Program-made: the position numbers and the translations under genes
The notes under the pieces: model-generated
What the model was told of the DNA's origin: nothing
Database searches by the model: none
What the model saw: only the letters and a program-made list of their open reading frames with translations
In this document: one piece after another, positions 53,189 to 62,383 of the stretch
How positions within the stretch are numbered: the stretch's first letter is position 1
Layout of the letters: each line of letters opens with the position of its first letter
Assembly: GCF_000213555.1 (NCBI RefSeq)
Contig: NZ_GL891982.1
Span: 62,001-126,000 of the forward strand
From: Dysgonomonas gadei ATCC BAA-286
Lineage (GTDB): Bacteria; Bacteroidota; Bacteroidia; Bacteroidales; Dysgonomonadaceae
Reading direction: 5' to 3'
Length of the DNA stretch: 64,000 bases

Positions 53189-55093
53189 TTATTCTATTGT
53201 TAGATTCCGGTCTTTTGGATACTTCACTTTATATTTGAGTTCCAGTTCTTTTTTTGCTGACGGGTTCAATTCCATTTTCCACTTCACCTCCCCTGTATCG
53301 GTATTCAGATCCGCACCCGATAAATTCTCTGCATTAACTTCTATCTCTGTGGTAGTGGATACGGGTATCTGGTCGAGTATAACAAAATTGATGGGCTGGC
53401 TCTTGTTATTCCTTACACTAATCTTCCAAGCCCGTGTATCTTCCTTCTTTGAACCTAAAAATTTCTTCGTATTAAAGTCCTTTACCTTATCGCGGCTGAC
53501 CAGAATGTTCTTGTCGCGTCCAAGGGATATACTTAAGGTATCCGAGACATAACGTGTATCAAGTATCGTCTTGCCTATATAGGTATTCTCAAAGAAAATA
53601 TTGGCTTCACCTTCTAATAAGTTATACTTTTCCCAGTCGGTAATATTTGCAAGAAGAAAAGCATCTTTATTAATTTTAGGGATTGCGAAATATTCATAAT
53701 CGGCAGGCAGTTCATAACGATCTACCTCTACAATCGTATTTTTATTGTCCGATTTAATTGTATAAGGTATCTTAATTTCGAATTCAACCGCTGTCTGATT
53801 TTCTACCTGAGCGGTCGGCATTGCTACATCTTTTCTTTCAAATGCCGGAGCGGCAGGAGGAGCGGATTTTGATTTCTGAACCTGAACTCCTGCCACAGCA
53901 CCTGCAAGTTCCTTCTTCACTGTTCCATAACCAACGACCACTACCTCCTCCAACATTTTGGAATCTTCCTGCATATATATATGCATACTTGACCCTGTGA
54001 TAGGTAGCGTCTGCGACACCATACCTACAAATGAGAATACTAATTCTTTGCCATTTTGAGGAATTGCAAGCGAAAAACGACCGTCAAGATCTGTTACCGT
54101 ACCTATAGTCGTACCTTTCACTACGACAGTTACTCCGACAAGAGGCTCGCCCGAATTTTCAAACACAACACCGCTTACCTGATTATTATCGACCTGGGTA
54201 TCGTAACGCGGGGGAGCTGTATAATAATTCAGGAAATACGTTTTAAGTTTAGGTGCTATATTTCCCTGATTCGGATCGGCCGATGATATTTTCAACCTCA
54301 CGTCTTTCCATTCTTCTTGTGTATTCTGATGTATATTCGCCTTATAAATCAGTTGTATCGGTTTGTCTATACTGATAGCCCGCACGTCATATGTCGGATA
54401 CCAGCCTGCATTTCTGACATAATACATAAGTTCCATATTAGCTCTGGTGGCTCTTTTGCAATCCACTTCCACCACAACTTCCCCCATAGGCGTGCGTTTA
54501 GTTGTGTTTCCATCTTGTTTGCCCTCACTGAGAATTGCTCTTTTTTCGGCTTCCAGCATTTTAATACGATTTGATATTTCAAGGTCTTTTACTTTTAGGG
54601 CCGTCATGCGTTCCCTGTAGTAATTTGCGGTCTCCTTTAATGTCAGCAGACTCACACCTGTATTGGTGCCGCCAATTTTCTTGTTTTCTTCCAAAAATTT
54701 CAATTCATCCTGAATTACTGCTCTAGAAATTTGCTCCGAAGCCAGCTTATCATCTATATCCTTTACCTGCTGGTCGGCAGTTTTTGGTACAACAGGCTTC
54801 TTCAAACTATCGAGAAAACTCGATTGATGATTTACAGATACAACCATCACTTCACCATCCATTTTGACCTGTACACTTTTAGCGTCAATGTAGGGAGAAA
54901 GATTTGTAAACCTTATTTTGGTCTTGCCCGGCAATAAGTCAACAGTTTTTTTTCTTAAGACCTGTGCTCCATTTATAAAAACCGTTGCTTCAGATACATC
55001 CGTTTTCAAAACTATCTCCTTTGGCTCTTGTGCAGTTAGGGATAAAATGGGTAGAAGCAGTGCTAGGATTGGCAAAAGTAAATGTTTCAGCAT
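53189..55093 (-). CDS. MuiA-family (DUF4140/DUF4139) protein with embedded SusC-like segment
   Basis: The 634-residue protein has a signal peptide (LLLPILALLLPILSLTAQ), a DUF4140 N-terminal part (about 25-125), a coiled coil and the start of DUF4139 (about 205-290). It then has a carboxypeptidase-regulatory beta-sandwich (about 305-375, VSGVVFENSGEPLVGVTVVV). The hallmark VVVVGYG of SusC plugs follows at 384-390, then a proline-rich spacer (about 410-430), and DUF4139 resumes (about 430-634). So the SusC N-terminal module interrupts DUF4139. Function is unknown; the location is periplasm or cell surface. Confidence 0.85.
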   Translation of the reverse strand: MLKHLLLPILALLLPILSLTAQEPKEIVLKTDVSEATVFINGAQVLRKKTVDLLPGKTKIRFTNLSPYIDAKSVQVKMDGEVMVVSVNHQSSFLDSLKKPVVPKTADQQVKDIDDKLASEQISRAVIQDELKFLEENKKIGGTNTGVSLLTLKETANYYRERMTALKVKDLEISNRIKMLEAEKRAILSEGKQDGNTTKRTPMGEVVVEVDCKRATRANMELMYYVRNAGWYPTYDVRAISIDKPIQLIYKANIHQNTQEEWKDVRLKISSADPNQGNIAPKLKTYFLNYYTAPPRYDTQVDNNQVSGVVFENSGEPLVGVTVVVKGTTIGTVTDLDGRFSLAIPQNGKELVFSFVGMVSQTLPITGSSMHIYMQEDSKMLEEVVVVGYGTVKKELAGAVAGVQVQKSKSAPPAAPAFERKDVAMPTAQVENQTAVEFEIKIPYTIKSDNKNTIVEVDRYELPADYEYFAIPKINKDAFLLANITDWEKYNLLEGEANIFFENTYIGKTILDTRYVSDTLSISLGRDKNILVSRDKVKDFNTKKFLGSKKEDTRAWKISVRNNKSQPINFVILDQIPVSTTTEIEVNAENLSGADLNTDTGEVKWKMELNPSAKKELELKYKVKYPKDRNLTIE

Positions 55094-55239
55094 AATATAT
55101 AGATTTTAATTAGTAATCTTACATTAAAGCAAGCACTAGCGAAAATAGGTAAAGATTAATAAATGCTGAAATTTTTCCTGATTAAAATACATTATACCCA
55201 GTGAAGAAAATAGAATCCTTATTACTCAATAGAATGAAG

Positions 55240-55268
55240 CAGGATTCGAACTTACCATCCGAATCCTG
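55240..55268 (-). terminator. Hairpin downstream of the DUF3868 gene
   Basis: CAGGATTCG/CGAATCCTG (55240-55248 and 55260-55268). No T-tract follows, so terminator function is uncertain. Confidence 0.35.
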
Positions 55269-55305
55269 TCTTACTATTGATAACTAATTTAAAAAACTAA
55301 CCTGA

Positions 55306-56784
55306 TTATTTAATCTGAGCATCATATTCGATTTTCTTTTCCACTTCTTTTAAATTATATCTTGCTGCCTCTATACCACTTCCGGCAGCCTTACTAAACT
55401 GAGCTTTTGCCTTATCCATATCACCACTTAAAAGATACAGCACACCTATATTATTCGCATATTCCGGTGAACTCACATTCGACCTCTTCAGATATTTCTC
55501 TGCATTGGTAAGGTTATTTGCCGACAGAGCCGCAGCCGCAGCATTCAGATTAGCAACTTCATCGTCAGGGAACATCCTTACAGCTGTTTCAAATACATCT
55601 ATGAAATCGTTACCACCTGCCTGATAAGAATTCGCAATACGAAACATTTCTTCGAGGCTCAACTGTTGTGGACGTGTTTTTATTATTTCTTTCGCTTCAG
55701 CAACATCAAATCCTTTCACATTATAAAAAGCATGAGATTCGACCTTACGCAGTTTAGGGTATATTTCTTTCAGCATCTGCTGATAAGGTTCTCCATTATC
55801 CAAGCTTTTCAGTTTCGTTTTTCGGGTTGCCAGCTCTCCGGTATTTCTTATTATATCTATCACAGCGTCTTTATCCTTCATATTCGAGGCCTCAAGGGCA
55901 GCAAGCAATCCCGACCAGTTTTCTCCACCATACTCCACTTTGTACATATCGGCAGGATAATCGAGTTTCGAGGTCAGATATGCTTTAAATGATTCGGCTC
56001 TGCCTTGCGACAATTTCTCATTATTTGCAATAAGACCTTCGGGCGAAGCATATCCGATAATATGAATACGTGTAACAGTCAAATTATTATCTGCTTTCAC
56101 AGCCTTAAGCATTTCCTCTATTTTAGATAATTCGACAGGGTTTCCCATATAACCGGGCAGTATATTGGTTTTATTTACCGGAAAGTCTAAATATGTCTCC
56201 CACTGTTCTTTACGCAATTTCACATCTTCTACTTTAGGCTGTATATAAGCCAGCTGAGGCACCATTACATATGGAGTAACCGGCAGCTGCGGCACATTTT
56301 CTATTACCTGCTCCACGGCTACCTCCTGCTCATGCCCACCACATCCGCAAAGGTCTTCTTTTATATCCAGATGAGCCGTATCCATCCACTTTTCGTAAGG
56401 GATTGTTTGTTTGTAATGCAACTGACCTTTCGACTTCTTATCCAGTTTTACTACACTATAAGACGACTTATTCACATTCTGGTCACCTTCCAGAGCCTGC
56501 GACCTCAGATAGGCCTTGTGACGTGCAGTACCGTTTATTAATATATCCGGCAATTCCATGTCGTGGCTACCATTAGTCAATATTGGAGTTAGAGTAAGAG
56601 AACGGCTCTTATCCAGTTTCAAATCCGACATATCTACGATCATATGTACATACAGAAAATCACCTTCGCGGGTCATTTCTCCCGAAGCTATATTTATTTG
56701 TCCATTATAGATCTGTTGTGCCATAAGGGGCATAGCCAATACGGACAACAAAAAAATTATGCTGATATTAAATATCTTTTTCAT
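55306..56784 (-). CDS. DUF3868 outer-membrane protein with OmpA-like and TPR-like parts
   Basis: The 492-residue protein has a signal peptide ending LMAQ, a DUF3868 beta domain (about 22-145), a CGCGG cysteine cluster (near 147) and an OmpA-like module (about 240-300, RIHIIGYASPEGLIANNEKLSQGRAE as IHIIGYASPEG and LSQGRAESF). A C-terminal TPR-like region follows (ANLNAAAAALSANNLTNAEK, YANNIGVLYLLSGDMDKAKA). DUF3868 proteins normally accompany type V fimbria genes; none is here. It follows the DUF3575 gene by 11 bp. Confidence 0.87.
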   Translation of the reverse strand: MKKIFNISIIFLLSVLAMPLMAQQIYNGQINIASGEMTREGDFLYVHMIVDMSDLKLDKSRSLTLTPILTNGSHDMELPDILINGTARHKAYLRSQALEGDQNVNKSSYSVVKLDKKSKGQLHYKQTIPYEKWMDTAHLDIKEDLCGCGGHEQEVAVEQVIENVPQLPVTPYVMVPQLAYIQPKVEDVKLRKEQWETYLDFPVNKTNILPGYMGNPVELSKIEEMLKAVKADNNLTVTRIHIIGYASPEGLIANNEKLSQGRAESFKAYLTSKLDYPADMYKVEYGGENWSGLLAALEASNMKDKDAVIDIIRNTGELATRKTKLKSLDNGEPYQQMLKEIYPKLRKVESHAFYNVKGFDVAEAKEIIKTRPQQLSLEEMFRIANSYQAGGNDFIDVFETAVRMFPDDEVANLNAAAAALSANNLTNAEKYLKRSNVSSPEYANNIGVLYLLSGDMDKAKAQFSKAAGSGIEAARYNLKEVEKKIEYDAQIK

Positions 56785-56795
56785 TCCTTTTACTT

Positions 56796-57377
56796 TTATT
56801 TGATAACGTAAATTATACTTAAGCCGGCTTTTGTAGGGCCCCAGTAATCTCTCGTATCATCTTTTATTTTTGTCCCACACTTTTCACACTTATATTTTTC
56901 GTAGTCCAGATGGGCATAACCGACTCCTATAGTAGCTTCTATACTCCAATGATTACTCAGTATCCAATGGTATCCGTACGAAATGCCCCCACCCCAAAGG
57001 TTACCCTCGTAGCGATATTCTTTTAATCCTAGTTGTTTAATACCGCCTACGCTATACTCACCATAGTGTCCATGTAAACCAAAGAAATGACCATTGAAGC
57101 GTTCGCAAGGCCAATATCTTAATTCAGGTTGAACAAGCCAATGTTTTAGTTTTTTATCATCGGAAAACGTCCACGGATTATAATTACCGGATATATCTAA
57201 TGTAAATTTAGTGGATAAGCCGAATTCAACACTCAGGTTCGGAGTAGTTGTAGCCCAGTACAAGGCATTTGTCTTCAAAGCAAAGGTAGGTAAATAAGCC
57301 TGCTTCCGTTCTTCTTGGGCGTGTACTATATTCACAAATGCAAGAACAATGCATGTTAAAAATAATCGTTTAATCAT
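56796..57377 (-). CDS. DUF3575 outer-membrane protein
   Basis: The 193-residue protein has a signal peptide (LFLTCIVLAFVNIVHAQ) and a beta-barrel-like sequence of alternating strands: LKTNALYWATTTPNLSVEFGL (the family start, split as LKTNALYWATTTP and NLSVEFGL), YNPWTFSDDKKLKHW, PELRYWPCERFNG, GGGISYGYHWIL. Near the end is a CEKC pair. DUF3575 is the standard partner of DUF3868 in Bacteroidales fimbrial loci. It is the first gene of the pair. Confidence 0.9.
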   Translation of the reverse strand: MIKRLFLTCIVLAFVNIVHAQEERKQAYLPTFALKTNALYWATTTPNLSVEFGLSTKFTLDISGNYNPWTFSDDKKLKHWLVQPELRYWPCERFNGHFFGLHGHYGEYSVGGIKQLGLKEYRYEGNLWGGGISYGYHWILSNHWSIEATIGVGYAHLDYEKYKCEKCGTKIKDDTRDYWGPTKAGLSIIYVIK

Positions 57378-57659
57378 TATTTTGCTTTTTTCTCTTAAAA
57401 ATTTGTCGTAATCTGTAAAATGAAACTTGAAATAAAAATTCCCGAATGAGCTGTTTTTCTTGCTTGTATATAAACAATAATTAAATCGGAAAAGTTTTGA
57501 GTAGTGTCCTTTTTACATATATTAACCTTACATATAAAGTTAATATGTAACGAAAGTCTGAGAGACCTATAAACGAATACAAATATTGGATAGAAGACTT
57601 GGTGACCCAAATAAATAAAAGAGTAAATACAATTACTTTTATGTAAGAAACAGTAAGCC

Positions 57660-57845
57660 TTAGGCCTCCCCTTTGTATTATGTTCAATAAAAAAACGACA
57701 TTATGTCATAAAAAAAACAATAACAGTCAAACTCAAATACTAAAACAAAACATTATAAAACAAATATTTATCATCATAATTTGAGTTTTTAAAATATTTT
57801 AGCACAGACAACAACTGCCATTAAGTCATTTTGCATACTTTTTGC
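57660..57845 (+). promoter_or_regulatory. Possible heat-shock control region of hsp20
   Basis: TTAGGCCTCC and the GACATTATGTC palindrome match the pair upstream of htpG. The downstream TTGCATACTTTTTGC resembles a sigma-54 -24/-12 element with one mismatch at the GG. Confidence 0.3.
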
Positions 57846-57901
57846 AATATACTTTACAGATACAAAAATGTATAACATAAAGACTAAACTAAAATAAATT
57901 T

Positions 57902-57908
57902 AAGGAGG
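57902..57908 (+). promoter_or_regulatory. Strong Shine-Dalgarno sequence of hsp20
   Basis: AAGGAGG, 8 nt before the ATG at 57917. Most genes in this window have no such motif. Confidence 0.8.
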
Positions 57909-57916
57909 ACTACATT

Positions 57917-58354
57917 ATGAGAAATCAACTTAGAAGGTACGACAGAAACGGAAGTTTTTTCCCTACATTCTTTTCTAATTACTTCAATGATGAAGTATTG
58001 AATAGCTTGGGAAGTGCATATCTTCCGGCTACTAATATTTCGGAAAACGAAAAGGCTTTCAACATTGAATTATCTGTTCCGGGATTTGACAAAGATGACA
58101 TTAAAATAGAAATAGAAAAAGATGTGCTTAAAATTTCGGCTCAGAATGAAGTGAAAAATGAAGAAAAAGACGAAAACGAAAAAGTACTTCGCCGTGAATT
58201 CAAAAAATCTTCTTTTACTCGTAGCTTCACTATTCCGGAAGATATAGACACTGATAATATTTCAGCCGTACAAAAAGATGGAATTCTGCAAATTACACTA
58301 CCGAAACAAGATAAGGCTATCGAAGAGAAGGTAAAAAAGATAGAAATACAATAA
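57917..58354 (+). CDS. Hsp20/alpha-crystallin small heat-shock protein
   Basis: The 145-residue chaperone binds unfolding proteins and holds them for refolding. The alpha-crystallin domain (about 38-130) has PATNISENEKAFNIELSVPG (about 36-55), FDKDDIKIEIEKDVLKISA and the C-terminal QKDGILQITLPK (about 119-130). It is a single gene with a strong Shine-Dalgarno sequence and a terminator. The upstream motifs are shared with htpG, which suggests common heat-shock control. Confidence 0.95.
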   Translation: MRNQLRRYDRNGSFFPTFFSNYFNDEVLNSLGSAYLPATNISENEKAFNIELSVPGFDKDDIKIEIEKDVLKISAQNEVKNEEKDENEKVLRREFKKSSFTRSFTIPEDIDTDNISAVQKDGILQITLPKQDKAIEEKVKKIEIQ

Positions 58355-58388
58355 CTACATAGGTTTTAATTTAGGTTTTTAGGTGAAT

Positions 58389-58426
58389 TAAAAAGGTTAC
58401 TCAAATATTGGGTAGCCTTTTTTGAT
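58389..58426 (+). terminator. Terminator of hsp20
   Basis: AAAAAGGTTACTC faces GGGTAGCCTTTTTT, pairing through two G-T wobbles, with a T-tract. Confidence 0.7.
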
Positions 58427-58872
58427 TTTCACACAATAAGTTTCTACCTATTCTTTTTAAAAAGTAACAAAGGTAACAAATATCATGTCTGTCCCTTCCA
58501 CAGAAAGCAGTCGCAATACTACCCCATACGACAAACCTAAAAAAAGTAACACCTTCCGGTATAACGGATAACTCATATTTAATAATCAATATATCAAAGA
58601 CCGCTTAAATTTAACCTATATTCACAATATATAGTTAAAAGGTAACAGAAGTAACGGGAAACAATGAATAATTAAGAATGAATAATTAAGAATTATTTTG
58701 CAATGCTAAGTGGTACGAATCTCCTTCATTAAAAAGTAACAAAAGTAACAGGTCTTCGGCTATTCCTTTTACCCTCTCATCAAACATAAAAACATCACGG
58801 ATATTCGCTAATACCCGTAGATATAGATAAATATAATCTGTAATAATTATTTGTCCTCCGGAAATATATCCA
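58427..58872. repeat. Gene-free repeat block before the TonB-dependent receptor
   Basis: Reverse-oriented GTTAC site at about 58457-58480. At about 58633-58751 lies the complete GTTAC-bounded unit in reverse, enclosing two copies of the AATGAATAATTAAG unit and the GCTAAGTGGTACGAATCTCC core. The rest is AT-rich. No gene seen. Confidence 0.7.
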
Positions 58873-58880
58873 TAAATTTG
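58873..58880 (+). promoter_or_regulatory. -7 box of the TonB-dependent receptor gene
   Basis: TAAATTTG, 25 bp before the ATG at 58906. Confidence 0.55.
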
Positions 58881-58905
58881 TTATTTAAAAACCAAACGCT
58901 AAACA

Positions 58906-61317
58906 ATGGCTAAAAAACAATTCCTTTTATTACTCTTTTTAATTTCGGTTTCTTCCTATGCGCAGAAAGTAAAAATTGCAGGAATAGTTACAGATAAGGA
59001 TTTCCGTCCGCTGGAACAGGTGTCGGTATCACAACAAAATACAAGCAATGGTGTATATACAAATAACTACGGATTCTACGAACTGGAGGTATTGCCGGGT
59101 GATTCTGTCAAACTTATTTTCTCACTGATCGGCTACCGGAAGCACCTCTATGTCATACCTAAGTTGGCAAAAGATTTCAATCTGAGTGTTACACTGTACG
59201 AAGAAGATAATAGCCTGGCTCCTGTTACAGTGGAAGGTGAACGCATGGTTACGACCGTAATCGGACGAATCGACTATATAGCTGCCAGGCGCCCTTCAAA
59301 CCCTTGGAATAGCATAGAGTCCCTCCTGGCCACTATGGGAGGAGTAAGCTCTACAAATGAGTTGAGTAACCAATATTCGGTACGTGGAGGAAACTTTGAT
59401 GAAAACATTGTCTATGTAAACGGCATAGAGATATATCGCCCCCTGCTAGTACGGTCGGCGCAACAGGAAGGCCTGAGCTTTATCAATCCCAATATGGTAC
59501 AGACGGTCGGCTTTTCTGCCGGAGGTTTCAGCGCCGAGTATGGAGATAAAATGTCGTCGGTACTGGATATTACCTATAAAAGGCCGCAGCGATTCGAAGG
59601 CGCTGTTTCGGCAGGACTGCTCGGTGGAGAGATATATGTAGGTAATTCCTCTGAAAAATTTTCACAGGTTACCAGCGTCAGGTATAAAACATTGCGCTCC
59701 CTGTTGAGCACTACCGATACAAAAGCCGAGTATGACCCTTCTTTTCTCGACTTCCAGACATATATCACTTATAAACTGGGTTCTAAATGGGAAGCCGGTT
59801 TCTTAGGGAATTATTCCTATAATAAATATGAATTTACACCCGAAACCCGCGAAACATCATTTGGCACATTAACGTCTCCCCGTACATTTACAGTCCATTT
59901 CAATGGATGGGAAAATGACAGCTTCCTTACTTATCAGGGGGCACTGACTTTAAGAGGGAAGGTCACAGACAATCTGAATATCGGGCTTACAGCCTCCGCT
60001 TTTTCATCCGACGAACAGGAACGATACGACATAGACGGACGCTATCTTTTACAGGAGTCAAGTCTGACAGGCGATGATGAAAATATCGGGTCACAACTGG
60101 CTATAGGCACCTACCATGAACATGCGCGCAATAAGTTGAAGTCGGATGTATATACTTTCACTCATTCCGGCAATCTGAAGATAGACCGTAACATGCTGAA
60201 ATGGAGTATCAGCTACCAAAAGGAAAAAATAAACGATAAGATAAAGGAATGGGAAATGCGCGACTCGGCAGGCTACTCCCTACCGAGTACCGGAACCGAT
60301 GTAAATGTATTTTCGAACCTGAAATCGGATAACAAAATCAACCCTACCCGTATTTCGGGATATATACAAGATACTTACAATTTCAGTACAGATGCAGGCT
60401 TATTCATACTCAATGCAGGTGTGCGTGCCAGCTACTGGACTTTCAATGAAGAACTGATTGTAAGTCCGCGCGGAGCATTGGCTTTTGTGCCGGCAGGGCT
60501 GGATAATCTTTCGTTGCGGGTAGCGGGAGGAGTGTATTACCAGGCTCCTTTTTATAAAGAATTTCAGCGCATTGTTAATGTAGATGGTAATAATGTCACA
60601 GAGCTGAATAAAGACATTAAGTCACAGAAGTCGATACATATTGTACTGGGTGCCGATTATTACTTCGGACGGGATATACAGAAGAATATTCCCCCATTCA
60701 AATTATCAGGTGAAGTATATTACAAGAAATTATCCGACCTTGTACCGTATACTGTCAACAATGTAAAGATAAGATACACAGGCGAGAACTCCTCCAAAGG
60801 TTATTCGATGGGAGCTGACGTAAAATTATACGGTGAATTTATTCCCGGGGCAGATAGTTGGATAAGCCTGTCGTTTATGAAGACCGAACAGGATATAAAC
60901 GGGATAAAAGTACCTCTGCCTACCGATCAGCGATTCAATTTCGCTCTCTTCTATCAGGACTATTTCCCAGGATATGAACGTTTAAAAATGAGTCTGCGCG
61001 GTCTATGGTCGCAAGGGCTGCCCGTATCTGCGCCATACAAAGGCTATGAAACCGGATATTTCCGTACGCCTAATTATAAACGAATCGACATCGGCTTCTC
61101 ATGGCTGATACTCGGTGAAGACTTTGCGATCCGCAACAGGAATTCATTCTGCAAAGCCTTTAAAAACATATGGCTGGGACTGGATGCGTTTAATATCTTC
61201 GACATGCAGAATACAAATACTTATTACTGGATAACAGATGTGAATAATCAACACCATGCCGTACCTAATTATTTGACGGGAAGACAACTGAATGTTAGGT
61301 TACTTGCAGAATTTTAA
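58906..61317 (+). CDS. TonB-dependent receptor with carboxypeptidase-regulatory domain
   Basis: The 803-residue outer-membrane receptor has a signal peptide (FLLLLFLISVSSYAQ), an N-terminal carboxypeptidase-regulatory sandwich (about 22-105, VKIAGIVTDKDFRPLEQVSV) and a plug (about 125-235, SNQYSVRGGNFDENIVYVNG, GGFSAEYGDKMSSVLDI). The large beta-barrel ends in NVRLLAEF with the final aromatic. The plug lacks the VGYG motif of SusC and there is no SusD next to it, so a metal, cofactor or peptide ligand is as likely as a glycan. Confidence 0.93.
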   Translation: MAKKQFLLLLFLISVSSYAQKVKIAGIVTDKDFRPLEQVSVSQQNTSNGVYTNNYGFYELEVLPGDSVKLIFSLIGYRKHLYVIPKLAKDFNLSVTLYEEDNSLAPVTVEGERMVTTVIGRIDYIAARRPSNPWNSIESLLATMGGVSSTNELSNQYSVRGGNFDENIVYVNGIEIYRPLLVRSAQQEGLSFINPNMVQTVGFSAGGFSAEYGDKMSSVLDITYKRPQRFEGAVSAGLLGGEIYVGNSSEKFSQVTSVRYKTLRSLLSTTDTKAEYDPSFLDFQTYITYKLGSKWEAGFLGNYSYNKYEFTPETRETSFGTLTSPRTFTVHFNGWENDSFLTYQGALTLRGKVTDNLNIGLTASAFSSDEQERYDIDGRYLLQESSLTGDDENIGSQLAIGTYHEHARNKLKSDVYTFTHSGNLKIDRNMLKWSISYQKEKINDKIKEWEMRDSAGYSLPSTGTDVNVFSNLKSDNKINPTRISGYIQDTYNFSTDAGLFILNAGVRASYWTFNEELIVSPRGALAFVPAGLDNLSLRVAGGVYYQAPFYKEFQRIVNVDGNNVTELNKDIKSQKSIHIVLGADYYFGRDIQKNIPPFKLSGEVYYKKLSDLVPYTVNNVKIRYTGENSSKGYSMGADVKLYGEFIPGADSWISLSFMKTEQDINGIKVPLPTDQRFNFALFYQDYFPGYERLKMSLRGLWSQGLPVSAPYKGYETGYFRTPNYKRIDIGFSWLILGEDFAIRNRNSFCKAFKNIWLGLDAFNIFDMQNTNTYYWITDVNNQHHAVPNYLTGRQLNVRLLAEF

Positions 61318-61321
61318 AAGC

Positions 61322-62209
61322 CTACTCCATTTCTATGGAACATTCGTTTATTACAGTTATATCGCCATTGGTAACGACCTTTTGCATAATACTGTAAATA
61401 ACCCAGCCCGAATCATGAAGGGCCGAATGAGTGGTGGTTTCATTCTCAAATTGCATATTCCGGACTGCTTCCGTATCAAAACTTTTACCAACCGATTCCG
61501 ATAGCTTCTTTAAATACTCAAGTGTAGCCACCGTCAGTTGTTCTTTATCTATGCTTTGTACCGATTTCAGCAAATATTCTTCATCCGACATAATCTCTTC
61601 CAGTCCGAAATAAGTATTGGCTGTGAAGGGTTTAGAACCCAATACATTCGGCACCTCAATTTCACCCTCCATATAATCACCTAACTTATATGTAACACCG
61701 TGAAACATATGATATTGAACAATTTCGTTCACTCCTACCGACTCTATCGCCTCTTTAGTTGAAAAAGTTGATGTAATTTCTTTTTCCAACTTATCCAGTG
61801 ACTCATCACTCGTTTCTCCTTTTTTTAAACCTTGCAGAATACTGTTTGTCGTCCTGTTTACAAAATCCCTTATTTCTTCCCAGTTCAGAACTTCCTCAAA
61901 TTCGCCCAGTTCATTTGTTTTATATATTACTTTCAGGTCTTTATTTACATTATCCTTATAAAGCCACTGTATGCTATATGAATTTGCCGTAGAATCTAAT
62001 ACCGATAATTCCACATTATAAACTACAGAATCTGAAGAAATAATTTCTTCATTTTTCAACTGAGTCTTCTTGTTGATAACCTTATAATTGTGAGTCTCCC
62101 CTTTATCCCAGTAAGCTATGACTTGCACTGTAGAATCTTCCGGATTGATTTGTCCGAAAATAGTGGCACTGCTGAGCAACAAAAATATTAAAACCGAAAG
62201 TTTTTTCAT
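61322..62209 (-). CDS. Secreted hypothetical protein
   Basis: I choose the ATG at 62209 (295 residues), because MKKLSVLIFLLLSSATIFGQ is a normal signal peptide. The longer frame from 62293 adds a hydrophilic and aromatic lead without meaning. The mature protein is acidic and rich in beta strands, with repeated ILDSTANSYSIQW-like stretches and a long middle region on TSDESLDKLEKEITSTF. No domain is recognised. It converges on the TonB-dependent receptor with 4 bp between the stops. Confidence 0.7.
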   Translation of the reverse strand: MKKLSVLIFLLLSSATIFGQINPEDSTVQVIAYWDKGETHNYKVINKKTQLKNEEIISSDSVVYNVELSVLDSTANSYSIQWLYKDNVNKDLKVIYKTNELGEFEEVLNWEEIRDFVNRTTNSILQGLKKGETSDESLDKLEKEITSTFSTKEAIESVGVNEIVQYHMFHGVTYKLGDYMEGEIEVPNVLGSKPFTANTYFGLEEIMSDEEYLLKSVQSIDKEQLTVATLEYLKKLSESVGKSFDTEAVRNMQFENETTTHSALHDSGWVIYSIMQKVVTNGDITVINECSIEME

Positions 62210-62352
62210 CCTTCTATTTTTTGATGGATAAAAGTAAATAAAAAGATCGGGGTTATTCCTTTTGATAAAATATATTGTATTGTCCGTGTCCATTTAGACT
62301 GTTTTTTTAACAACTTTAATAATTAAACTATTACATATTCTATCAAATGATA

Positions 62353-62360
62353 TACCTTTG
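62353..62360 (+). promoter_or_regulatory. -7 box of the iron alcohol dehydrogenase gene
   Basis: TACCTTTG, 23 bp before the ATG at 62384. Confidence 0.6.
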
Positions 62361-62383
62361 TTCCAATTACAAAAGATACAATT

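Larger units (their letters stand above)
57378..57916. other. Divergent region between DUF3575 and hsp20
   Basis: 539 AT-rich bp. Signals on the hsp20 side are TTAGGCCTCC (57660-57669), the palindrome GACATTATGTC (57697-57707), TTGCATACTTTTTGC (57831-57845) and a strong Shine-Dalgarno sequence. No gene: the short minus-strand frames here have no coding character. Confidence 0.5.

Noticed and set aside
57395..57687. Two overlapping minus-strand ORFs upstream of DUF3575
   Set aside because: Very AT-rich, low complexity, no start signal; more likely regulatory DNA.
62210..62293. Longer N-terminus for the secreted hypothetical protein
   Set aside because: The extension precedes a complete signal peptide and has no coding character.
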